Origin: JBLMZW01 sp050259035
GTDB taxonomy: Bacteria; Bacillota; Syntrophomonadia; Syntrophomonadales; DTU052
Reading direction: 5' to 3'
Assembly: GCA_050259035.1 (NCBI GenBank)
Contig: JBLMZW010000161.1
Coordinates: forward strand, 1-5,211
DNA: 5,211 nucleotides
The first letter of the stretch is position 1. Each line of letters begins with the position of its first letter. The notes under the pieces are model-generated. The model made no database searches, was not told the origin of the DNA, and saw nothing but the letters and a program-made list of their open reading frames with translations. Shown one piece after another: positions 1-5,211 of the stretch. A program made the translations under genes and the position numbers.

Positions 1-292
1 AACCGGTCATGTTGCCTAACAGCCGCTGCATTTTAACCTTTTTGATCAGGTCAGAAGGACTCTGATGCAGGTTGCAGAAACGGTTGATTTTCTTGCCGCT
101 TAAAGCAGAAGTAGCAGTCATTAAATCTTCGTACTCAGGTAATTCGGCCAGTTTGTAGGTCATGGCACAGCAATTTATGGAAGGCCGAATCAATGGGTGA
201 TCAACCGGGTTGTCGATAAGTTCACCCATCACATAGATTTTGCGAGGCCGTAGGTCTCTTAAACTTTGGATATACTGTTCCGCGGTCATCAT
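1..292 (-). CDS. abfD: 4-hydroxybutyryl-CoA dehydratase / vinylacetyl-CoA delta-isomerase, N-terminal part (cut by window edge)
   Basis: This is the first 97 codons of a gene that runs off the left edge. The family dehydrates 4-hydroxybutyryl-CoA to crotonyl-CoA and isomerises vinylacetyl-CoA, using FAD and a [4Fe-4S] cluster in a homotetrameric cytoplasmic enzyme of about 490 residues. From memory the translation tracks the Clostridium aminobutyricum enzyme almost without gaps: it opens MMTAEQYIQSLR, then has DHPLIRPSINC (residues 31-41), KKINRFCNLHQS (67-78) and KKVKMQRLLG (84-93). The window stops about two residues before the position of the first cluster cysteine (Cys99 in that enzyme), so the catalytic ligands cannot be checked. 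The start is the first of two consecutive ATGs (292-290, 289-287), with an AGGAG at 307-303 ten bases upstream. A sigma-54 promoter lies about 64 bp upstream and a sigma-54 activator gene is divergent. A different member of the 4-hydroxyphenylacetate 3-hydroxylase fold is possible, but the N-terminal match favours AbfD. Confidence 0.88.
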   Translation of the reverse strand, partial: MMTAEQYIQSLRDLRPRKIYVMGELIDNPVDHPLIRPSINCCAMTYKLAELPEYEDLMTATSALSGKKINRFCNLHQSPSDLIKKVKMQRLLGNMTG

Positions 293-355
293 TTTGGAAT
301 CTCTCCTCTCTCATATTTAAATTAGTCACTGTGAAGAACATACCCTAGTAAACAA

Positions 356-373
356 ATGCAATACTTGTGCCAA
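356..373 (-). promoter_or_regulatory. Sigma-54 (-24/-12) promoter of abfD (P1)
   Basis: On the minus strand the bases read TTGGCACAAGTATTGCAT. This matches the sigma-54 consensus TGGCAC-N5-TTGCA in every fixed position, with the invariant GG (371-370) and GC (359-358) exactly ten bases apart. Transcription would start near 346, giving a leader of about 54 nt before the abfD ATG at 292. Such promoters are silent without an enhancer-binding activator, and a gene for one begins at 1095 in the opposite direction. The activator's binding site for this promoter was not identified with confidence. Confidence 0.88.
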
Positions 374-419
374 ATAGGGCAGAAGTATAAAATAGACTTA
401 CAATTGCCTGTTGAAAATT

Positions 420-428
420 TGATATAAT
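420..428 (+). promoter_or_regulatory. Possible housekeeping promoter with extended -10
   Basis: The plus strand reads TGATATAAT, a perfect extended -10 element (TG-N-TATAAT). The -35 region is poor: TTACAA at 398-403 lies 19 bases away and ACAATT at 400-405 lies 17 away. Extended -10 promoters can work without a good -35. A start near 435 would transcribe the non-coding region rightwards, either as a separate RNA or as a leader of about 660 nt for the activator gene. The local sequence is AT-rich, so a chance match is quite possible. Confidence 0.4.
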
Positions 429-577
429 TAAATATTATTGATTATGGCGACATCTTGGCTAGCCGTATTCACCATGCGGGCATCTACAGCCTATAATATG
501 ATGCTTTTCAAACAACAATAATTAATTTAAATGATCTCTAATTTTTCAACTCCTTTGGGTAGTCTCCGATTTATTAG

Positions 578-802
578 TCCTGCGTAGGAACACTTTTCTA
601 GTCATCTATCGTCTGCAAGGTTAATTTCTGAAAATTAATTACCCGAGTGTGGTTGGTCGGGCCTAAAATAATATGCCGGGCTTTTCTGAGCATGCAAAAA
701 AGTAATCCTATTTATCTTCCGATAATATTTTTAATTTCCCGAAAAGCTCCGGTTATATATTTTGTTTTACTGTTGTCCGTAGACGACTTCTAAATCCACT
801 AG
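578..802. other. Nested inverted repeats: candidate structured RNA, strand uncertain
   Basis: No reading frame was recognised here, but several complementary segments nest compatibly. CTAGT 598-602 can pair with ACTAG 798-802. 609-616 can pair with 779-786 (8 bp, one G.U on the plus strand). Inside these lie TTAATTT 621-627 with AAATTAA 632-638, CCCGA 642-646 with TCGGG 657-661, and 676-686 with 741-752 (11 bp with T748 bulged). The last encloses TTATC 712-716 with GATAA 721-725. A small hairpin TCCT-GCGT-AGGA sits at 578-589. Two potential G.U pairs (615/780 and 675/753) favour the plus strand, whereas the 712-725 hairpin would carry a GGAA (GNRA) tetraloop on the minus strand. The 621-638 and 642-661 hairpins are adjacent and share no pairs. 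No Rfam family was recognised by eye. The arrangement may be an RNA gene, a leader, or a set of DNA operators. Confidence 0.3.
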
Positions 803-812
803 CCTATTTTAT

Positions 813-830
813 ATGCAAAATCCTTGCCAG
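813..830 (-). promoter_or_regulatory. Second sigma-54-like (-24/-12) promoter (P2), far upstream of abfD
   Basis: The minus strand reads CTGGCAAGGATTTTGCAT. It fits the sigma-54 consensus with one deviation in the -24 box (TGGCAA for TGGCAC), a perfect TTGCA -12 box and the required ten bases between GG (828-827) and GC (816-815). The predicted start is near 803, about 510 bp before abfD and upstream of P1. No gene was recognised between this start and abfD, so it would make a long leader or a separate RNA. The direct repeat at 982-1014 lies roughly 155-185 bp upstream, a usual distance for an activator site. Confidence 0.6.
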
Positions 831-981
831 AAGGAAGTGCTAAGATGATTACATAATTTAATAAAAATTAGTATTTATCAGGTTTTCTGGGTGGGAATAA
901 TATCAGCAGAAAGGATGTGGGCAAGTCAAATTAAGTATGGTTGTGAAAAGAGTATATCACGTTTAGTTTTCTGCTATTAAG

Positions 982-1014
982 AGGTTAAAAACACAATCGC
1001 CGCAGGTTAAAAAC
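982..1014. repeat. Direct repeat AGGTTAAAAAC x2, 22-bp period; candidate activator site
   Basis: The 11-mer AGGTTAAAAAC occurs at 982-992 and exactly again at 1004-1014, 22 bp apart, so both copies face the same side of the helix. The second copy, with the next base, contains the palindrome GGTT-AAA-AACC (1005-1015), while the first ends AACA and is a degenerate version. Two phased, partly palindromic sites suit binding by dimers of a helix-turn-helix protein. They lie 81-113 bp ahead of the activator's GTG and about 155-185 bp upstream of P2, so they could serve as enhancer for P2, as an autoregulatory operator, or both. That role is inference. Confidence 0.45.
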
Positions 1015-1078
1015 CAGAAGAAGCATAATTTGCCGTCCAGCGGAAATAGTGTTGGTAGAACATGAGGTTATTGTTTAG

Positions 1079-1087
1079 AAAGGGTGG
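1079..1087 (+). promoter_or_regulatory. Ribosome binding site that favours the GTG start of the activator
   Basis: AAAGGGTGG resembles the AAAGGAGG consensus and ends seven bases before the GTG at 1095. The upstream in-frame ATG at 1062 has only weak purine matches before it and would place this site inside the coding sequence. The GTG is therefore preferred. Confidence 0.6.
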
Positions 1088-1094
1088 ACTAATC

Positions 1095-2858
1095 GTGACC
1101 TATGAAACAGAGGTTTTCCAGCTAATCTTTAGCGAAGGATTAATCATTAATTTTCTTAATTCGATTGAAAAAGGAATCATTATACTCGACAACGAACAGG
1201 ACATCCTATTTATAAATAAAAAAGCTCAAAACAAACTGGGCAAAACATTGAAGGAAATCAGAGGGGCAATTAATCAGTTTATTTCTCCTGATAACATCCA
1301 TAAAGTGCTGACTGACGGCATAAATTACAGTTTAAAAAGAATGCAAAAAGAAGAAAACGTTTACATTGATGTGTGCGCTATAGAACTCAACCACAATATT
1401 ATTGGAGTGGTAATGGTTTTAAATGAAACTGATGATATTACTGATTATGTGAATACGATAAAAATAAGCCGCAGTATCAGCAGAGAATTGGAAACTATAT
1501 ATAACTCAACCTGTGATGAAATACTGGTTACCGACAGCCAGGGGGTGGTAGTGAAAGTAAGCGCCTTTTACGAGAACCTGTATGATCTGGCTTCCAGCAA
1601 ATATGCGGATTTTATAGGTAAAAACGTATCAGATCTGGAACGCGGCGGAGTATTTACCCCCTCAGTCTGTTTAAGAGTTCTTAAGGAAAAGAAACGGGTC
1701 TCAACCACCCAGGTTACCAATTCGGGTAAGGTTTTGGTAGTTACCGGCTATCCCATATTTGATGAAAATGAGAATTTAGCTTCAGTGATCAGTATGGCCA
1801 AAGATATTACCGAAGTCCATCTGCTTAAGTCCAAATTAGAGGAAGCCAAAAAAACCAATCAGAAATACTATTATCAGCTGGAAGCTTTTAAGCAGGCCGA
1901 AGGCAGCCAGGAAAAGTTCGCTTATAAGAGTAAAGAAATAGAAAAAATAATGATTACGGCAACTAATATTGCTATGGTCGATTCCAATGTACTTATTACC
2001 GGGGAATCAGGGGTTGGGAAAAGCCTGTTTGCCGAATATATACATGATATGAGCAGGCGTAATCGGGAATTGTTTGTAAGTATTAACTGCGGAGCTATTC
2101 CGGAGACTCTATTAGAATCGGAACTTTTCGGTTATGAAAAAGGTGCTTTTACGGGGGCAAACAAAACCGGGAAAATCGGCAAAATCGATTTAGCAAACAA
2201 AGGTACATTATTCTTGGACGAAATCAGTGAAATGCCGTTTCCATTACAGGTAAAAATACTTAAGGTGATTCAGGAAAAAAAATATACCCGTGTCGGCGGC
2301 ACCGAAACCATATCATCGGACTTCAGGCTGATTGCTGCCAGCAATAAGAATTTAGTAGAGCTGGTCAGGGGAGGGAAGTTCCGTGAGGATCTGTTTTACC
2401 GTTTGAATGTGATTCCAATCGAGATTCCGCCTTTGCGTGAACGTAAAGAAGATATTGTCTATTTGGCCAACACCTTCTGGGAAAAGCTGAACGAAAAATA
2501 CGGAACTCATCGTAAACTGGACAAAGAGGTTTATGATGTACTTACCGATTATCCCTGGCCCGGTAATGTCAGAGAACTTGAGAACTGCATTGAGAGAATT
2601 ATGGTTACCGTTAACAAAGATTATGTTCGCGTTGAGGATCTGCCCTTATTTTTGATGAACAATAATCTTAGCCAGGAAGAGTATCGTAAAATTGTTCCCT
2701 TGAAAAAAGCCCTGGAGGATACCGAAAAGAGTTTAATTCTTAAAGCCTATGATCAGTATAAAAACACCTATAAAGTTGCCGAACTGCTTGGTGTCAGCCA
2801 ATCTACGATTGTACGGAGGCTTAAAAAATACGGCTATCATATTGCCACACTAGAATAA
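1095..2858 (+). CDS. Sigma-54-dependent transcriptional activator (PAS-PAS-AAA+-HTH enhancer-binding protein)
   Basis: This is a cytoplasmic activator that uses ATP hydrolysis to open sigma-54 promoters. With GTG 1095 as start it has 587 residues; the in-frame ATG at 1062 would give 598 (numbering below uses 598). Two PAS-like sensor domains lie at about 28-125 and 140-250, followed by a charged, probably coiled-coil linker (250-278). The AAA+ domain (about 283-520) has Walker A GESGVGKS (314-321), an intact sigma-54-contacting GAFTGA loop (361-366), Walker B GTLFLDE (381-387), arginine-finger region FREDLFYRL (440-448) and WPGNVRELEN (499-508). The C-terminal helix-turn-helix (about 569-590, KVAELLGVSQSTIVRRLKKYG) resembles the TyrR type. 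There is no receiver domain, so a small ligand or redox signal is more likely than phosphorylation. No membrane segment is seen. It is divergent from abfD, whose promoter is of the sigma-54 type, so abfD is the obvious target by inference. The signal is unknown, and no gene name can be given safely. Confidence 0.93.
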   Translation: MTYETEVFQLIFSEGLIINFLNSIEKGIIILDNEQDILFINKKAQNKLGKTLKEIRGAINQFISPDNIHKVLTDGINYSLKRMQKEENVYIDVCAIELNHNIIGVVMVLNETDDITDYVNTIKISRSISRELETIYNSTCDEILVTDSQGVVVKVSAFYENLYDLASSKYADFIGKNVSDLERGGVFTPSVCLRVLKEKKRVSTTQVTNSGKVLVVTGYPIFDENENLASVISMAKDITEVHLLKSKLEEAKKTNQKYYYQLEAFKQAEGSQEKFAYKSKEIEKIMITATNIAMVDSNVLITGESGVGKSLFAEYIHDMSRRNRELFVSINCGAIPETLLESELFGYEKGAFTGANKTGKIGKIDLANKGTLFLDEISEMPFPLQVKILKVIQEKKYTRVGGTETISSDFRLIAASNKNLVELVRGGKFREDLFYRLNVIPIEIPPLRERKEDIVYLANTFWEKLNEKYGTHRKLDKEVYDVLTDYPWPGNVRELENCIERIMVTVNKDYVRVEDLPLFLMNNNLSQEEYRKIVPLKKALEDTEKSLILKAYDQYKNTYKVAELLGVSQSTIVRRLKKYGYHIATLE

Positions 2859-2867
2859 TAGACTCGA

Positions 2868-2903
2868 CGGGGGCAGCTGGTTACAGCTGCCCCCGCTTTT
2901 ATT
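2868..2903 (+). terminator. Intrinsic terminator between convergent genes
   Basis: A perfect 12-bp stem (2868-2879 with 2884-2895; CGGGGGCAGCTG and its complement) with a GTTA loop is followed on the plus strand by CTTTTATT. It begins ten bases after the activator's stop codon. On the minus strand the same hairpin lies 16 bases past the amidohydrolase stop but is followed by TCGAGTC, not a U-run, so it probably ends the plus transcript best and the minus one weakly, if at all. Confidence 0.88.
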
Positions 2904-2910
2904 AGTTCCC

Positions 2911-4152
2911 TTATCTGTCTCTTCTGATAAAACTGCCTTCTTTCATAATGACTTCCATTTTATTATTGGAAATATTGTGGATATCCCTTAACGGGTTACC
3001 GTTAAGGACCAGTAAATCAGCGAATTTACCTTGCTCAAGGGTACCAGTAATGTTGTCAATTTTCAGCATCTCAGCGCCATTTCGGGTAGCAGCCAGAATG
3101 ATTTCCATGGCTGTCAAGCCAGCTTTGTTAAGCGCATACATCTCGGTTATTGCATATTTGCCGTAGGGGGTTAAACTGCTGCAAAAGGAGTCAGATCCAA
3201 CCGTAATTCTGACCCCTTTTTGGTTGGCATTCTGTAAATTATTAATGATCCGGTTAAGCTCTTTTTCTGCAGTGGTGTTGCCGGGAAATTGATCGTGAAT
3301 CGACCGGTATGGCGGTTCATATACCGTAAACCATTCAAAAAAGAACTGCAGGGTGGGGCAAAAAGTAATATCCTTTTCTTTCATAATTTCGAGGCATTCC
3401 TCATTTAGCTCTTGGCCGTGTATGATGGCTGATACCCCTGCTTTACAGGAATCAAGGGCTCCGCCGTAACCTTCAGCATGCGACCATACCGGCAAACCTA
3501 TCATATTACACTCGTCGACAACAGCTTGAATTTCTTCCATACAATAATGTGAATCAGCCTTGGCATCGTGTCTCCATATACCGCCGCCGATTGACCAGAT
3601 TTTTATAGCATCCGGGTTCTCGCGGATTCTTCTGCGTATAGCTTTGCGGAGGTCCCATGGACCATCCACCCGCTCAGCCCAGGGGTGAGACGCCTGATTA
3701 TAATCCAAGGGCAGATTATGCGAGTCTCCATGTCCGGCAGTTCTGCAGAAACCAAGCCCGGTGGCAACCACGCGCGGCCCGGGAATAATCCCTTCATTTA
3801 TCATGTCACGAATACTTATACCAAAACGAGAAATTTCCCCTACTGAGGTTAGCCCGTGTTCAAGTGCTTCCCGAGCCTGGGCTACGGCTACAATTGTCTT
3901 TTGAATAACTGGTTCGAGTATCCAGTCAGTATCATTATCAGTCTTATTACCGCTGAAATGAAGATGAGCATCAATTAAACCGGGCATGATGGTTTTTCCG
4001 TCAATATAAATTTTTTCAAATTGCTCGCCAATTTCAGTCATTGGTCCGGCATAGGCGATTTTTTTTCCTTCTATTATAACTAAAGAATTTTCTACCGGCG
4101 GTTTTCCGGTACCGTCTATTAATAGGCCGCCAATAAATGCAATCTTACGCAT
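2911..4152 (-). CDS. Metal-dependent amidohydrolase (imidazolonepropionase/Xaa-Pro dipeptidase-like)
   Basis: This is a 413-residue TIM-barrel amidohydrolase with no signal peptide, likely cytoplasmic and of full length. All residues of a binuclear metal site of the carboxylated-lysine type are visible: HLH (His63, His65) after the PGLIDAH motif, Lys184 in AIKIW, His225 in WSHAEG, His245 in IIHGQ, and Asp321 in VGSDS. A TAGHGDSH segment (138-145) is typical of the prolidase-like branch of the superfamily. The small flanking beta domain is formed by the N-terminus (GGLLIDGTG) and the C-terminus (GKFADLLVLNGNPL, 375-388). The substrate cannot be read from the sequence; relatives cleave C-N bonds in cyclic amides or Xaa-Pro and N-acyl amino acids. 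The ATG at 4152 has GGGAGG (4163-4158) five bases upstream. It follows the dehydrogenase gene by 46 bp on the same strand, probably one operon, and converges on the activator gene. Confidence 0.9.
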   Translation of the reverse strand: MRKIAFIGGLLIDGTGKPPVENSLVIIEGKKIAYAGPMTEIGEQFEKIYIDGKTIMPGLIDAHLHFSGNKTDNDTDWILEPVIQKTIVAVAQAREALEHGLTSVGEISRFGISIRDMINEGIIPGPRVVATGLGFCRTAGHGDSHNLPLDYNQASHPWAERVDGPWDLRKAIRRRIRENPDAIKIWSIGGGIWRHDAKADSHYCMEEIQAVVDECNMIGLPVWSHAEGYGGALDSCKAGVSAIIHGQELNEECLEIMKEKDITFCPTLQFFFEWFTVYEPPYRSIHDQFPGNTTAEKELNRIINNLQNANQKGVRITVGSDSFCSSLTPYGKYAITEMYALNKAGLTAMEIILAATRNGAEMLKIDNITGTLEQGKFADLLVLNGNPLRDIHNISNNKMEVIMKEGSFIRRDR

Positions 4153-4198
4153 GGTTGCCTCCCGAATTAGCTAGTTTGTATCAAGGTGGAACAACTTC

Positions 4199-5161
4199 TT
4201 AATTTACTACATTCCTGGGAGTACCCTGAAGATAGGCTTCAATATTGGATACCACTTCTCCGATAAGATTTTGCCTCGCTTCTATACTGGTCCAGGCGAT
4301 GTGTGGGGTGATTACCAGCCGGTCTTTTTGCTTGATGCCCAACAATGGATTGGGGGATAGGATCGGTTCCTGCTCCAGTACATCCAGACCTGCACCTGCA
4401 ATCAGGCCTTCATCCAGTGCTCTGGCTAAGTCGGCTTCCTTGATAATTCCCCCTCGGCCCAGATTCAAAAGAATGGCATGGGGGTTCATTTGCTTTAATT
4501 GAGGATATCCGATTAAGCCCAAGGTTTGAGCATTCAAGGGAGCATGAATCGAAACAATATCAGATTGGTTCAATAATGAATCCAGTTCAAGTCGAGTATA
4601 TTTTGGACTGGTGTGCTGACCGGAGGTTGAATAATATACAATATTACAGCCAAATCCCTCAGCTATATGGGCAACCGTACTCCCGATTTTACCCATGCCA
4701 ATAATTCCCCAGGTCTTTTTATTCAGTTCCCAAAAAGGTTTTAATATGTGATTAACGGTGTTGCTTCTTTCATACTGGCCGGATTTAACATAGTAATCAT
4801 AACAAGAGACTGACTCCAATAGATAAAAGAGCAGGGCGAAAGTATGCTGAGCTACGCTTTGGGTTGAATAACCTGGTACATTGCATACGGTTATTCCGCG
4901 GCTTTTGGCATAATTCAAATCAACATTGTCCGTTCCGGTCGCCGCTACACAGATTAATTTAACCCGGGCTGCGGCCTGGAGATTGTTTTCATTTAAATTG
5001 ACCGTGTCATTAATAATAACGATGTCTTGATCCTGAATTCTGGTACCTACCTGTTCAGGTGCTGTCATCTTATAAATGAAGGATTCCCCAAATCGATTAA
5101 AAGCCGTTAAGTCAAGGTCTGTCCCAAGTGTTTCCGAATCTAAGAAGCATATATTCAGCAA
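4199..5161 (-). CDS. D-isomer-specific 2-hydroxyacid dehydrogenase (glycerate/hydroxypyruvate reductase-like)
   Basis: This enzyme would interconvert a 2-oxoacid and the D-2-hydroxyacid with NAD(P)H. Starting at TTG 5161 it has 320 residues; the in-frame GTG at 5170 gives 323 (numbering below). The split catalytic domain surrounds a Rossmann fold with GMGKIG (158-163). The catalytic set is present: Arg239 in NLGRGGII, Glu268 in DVLEQEP and His290 in TPHIAW. The strand after the glycine motif ends in VYYSTSG (178-184) and lacks the acidic residue common in NAD-specific members, so NADPH use is possible (inference). TTG is preferred because AGGAAG (5175-5170) lies eight bases before it but abuts or overlaps the GTG, and because family members usually open with a short stretch such as 'MKICFLDA'. 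It precedes the amidohydrolase, with which it is probably co-transcribed. Its natural substrate is unknown. Confidence 0.91.
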   Translation of the reverse strand: MLNICFLDSETLGTDLDLTAFNRFGESFIYKMTAPEQVGTRIQDQDIVIINDTVNLNENNLQAAARVKLICVAATGTDNVDLNYAKSRGITVCNVPGYSTQSVAQHTFALLFYLLESVSCYDYYVKSGQYERSNTVNHILKPFWELNKKTWGIIGMGKIGSTVAHIAEGFGCNIVYYSTSGQHTSPKYTRLELDSLLNQSDIVSIHAPLNAQTLGLIGYPQLKQMNPHAILLNLGRGGIIKEADLARALDEGLIAGAGLDVLEQEPILSPNPLLGIKQKDRLVITPHIAWTSIEARQNLIGEVVSNIEAYLQGTPRNVVN

Positions 5162-5166
5162 AATAA

Positions 5167-5176
5167 TCACTTCCTA
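5167..5176 (-). promoter_or_regulatory. Ribosome binding site that favours a TTG start for the dehydrogenase
   Basis: The minus strand reads TAGGAAGTGA, matching eight of ten bases of the extended anti-SD complement AAGGAGGTGA. Its AGGAAG core ends eight bases before TTG 5161. The GTG at 5170 falls inside this site, so it is unlikely to be the start. No promoter could be recognised in the remaining 35 bases to the window edge; the operon may begin further upstream. Confidence 0.6.
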
Positions 5177-5211
5177 TCTCTTTTGTTGATAGAATCCCCA
5201 CTTGACGGTTG

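Larger units (their letters stand above)
293..1094. other. Long non-coding intergenic region between divergent abfD and activator gene
   Basis: About 800 bp separate the two divergent starts, much more than a simple divergent promoter pair needs. No convincing protein-coding frame was found on either strand; the best short candidate (915-980) was rejected. The region is visibly AT-rich and contains the two sigma-54-like promoters, the extended -10, the nested inverted repeats and the direct repeat listed separately. Stretches not covered by these (about 436-577 and 841-981) show only a GGCTAGCC palindrome at 457-464 and weak inverted repeats. No clear promoter for the activator gene was found close to its start; TTGTGA 941-946 with TAGTTT 964-969 is a weak possibility. 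Confidence 0.7.

Noticed and set aside
560..603. Three copies of TAGTC (560-564, 575-579, 599-603)
   Set aside because: Five-base repeats at unequal spacing (15 and 24 bp) are too short to stand out from chance; no flanking similarity.
691..711. Third minus-strand -24/-12-like sequence ending TTTTTTGCATG
   Set aside because: The GG and GC are separated by eleven bases, not ten, and the -24 box does not otherwise match.
700..737. Rho-independent terminator at hairpin 712-725 followed by TATTTTTAATTT
   Set aside because: The stem is only five mostly A-T pairs, too weak for a convincing terminator; it is kept only as part of the possible RNA fold.
887..906. Plus-strand GG-N10-GC in TGGGAATAATATCAGCAG as a sigma-54 promoter for the activator
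   Set aside because: Only the bare dinucleotides fit; neither TGGCAC nor TTGCA is approached, and GG-N10-GC alone is common by chance.
915..980. Short plus-strand frame of 21 codons (begins MWASQIKYG)
   Set aside because: The GAAAGG purine run directly abuts the ATG, leaving no spacing for a ribosome binding site, and the peptide has no leader- or toxin-like character.
1062..1094. Upstream ATG start for the activator, adding 11 residues
   Set aside because: No good ribosome binding site precedes it, whereas GTG 1095 has AAAGGGTGG seven bases upstream; kept only as an alternative start.
2948..3166. Plus-strand open frame of 72 codons
   Set aside because: It lies wholly antisense to the amidohydrolase, whose metal ligands and motifs show the true frame; no domain-like sequence or ribosome binding site was recognised.
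3603..3797. Minus-strand open frame of 64 codons
   Set aside because: It overlaps the amidohydrolase in another frame and its translation has no recognisable features.
4245..4502. Plus-strand open frame of 85 codons
   Set aside because: Antisense to the dehydrogenase coding region; a frame shadow with Ser/Pro/Ile-rich low-information translation.

Overview
The window looks like a chromosomal segment from an anaerobic, low-to-moderate-GC Bacillota (Clostridia-type) organism. The grounds are strong AGGAGG-type ribosome binding sites with GTG and TTG starts, an N-terminus closely resembling clostridial 4-hydroxybutyryl-CoA dehydratase, and a sigma-54 activator of the PAS/AAA+ kind common in amino-acid-fermenting Firmicutes. 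No phage, IS, CRISPR, tRNA or rRNA was seen.

Layout. (1) Positions 1-292, minus strand: the first 97 codons of a 4-hydroxybutyryl-CoA dehydratase (AbfD family), cut by the window edge. (2) Positions 293-1094: an unusually long non-coding region of about 800 bp. It holds an essentially perfect minus-strand -24/-12 (sigma-54) promoter just ahead of abfD, a second strong -24/-12 match about 460 bp further upstream on the same strand, a plus-strand extended -10 element, several nested inverted repeats that could fold as an RNA, and an 11-bp direct repeat spaced by two helical turns. (3) Positions 1095-2858, plus strand: a sigma-54-dependent enhancer-binding protein with two PAS-like sensor domains, an AAA+ domain with an intact GAFTGA loop, and a TyrR-like helix-turn-helix. 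(4) Positions 2868-2903: a strong intrinsic terminator between convergent genes. (5) Positions 2911-5161, minus strand: a two-gene set, a D-2-hydroxyacid dehydrogenase followed after a 37-46 bp gap by a metal-dependent amidohydrolase.

How the parts may work together (inference): the activator, divergent from abfD, probably senses a metabolite through its PAS domains and drives sigma-54 transcription of abfD from the promoter at 356-373. AbfD converts 4-hydroxybutyryl-CoA to crotonyl-CoA, feeding a butyrate-type fermentation (for example from 4-aminobutyrate). The dehydrogenase/amidohydrolase pair carries no visible sigma-54 promoter inside the window, and its link to this pathway is unproven. 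The least ordinary part is the intergenic region: tandem sigma-54 promoters, a possible structured transcript and a candidate enhancer site.
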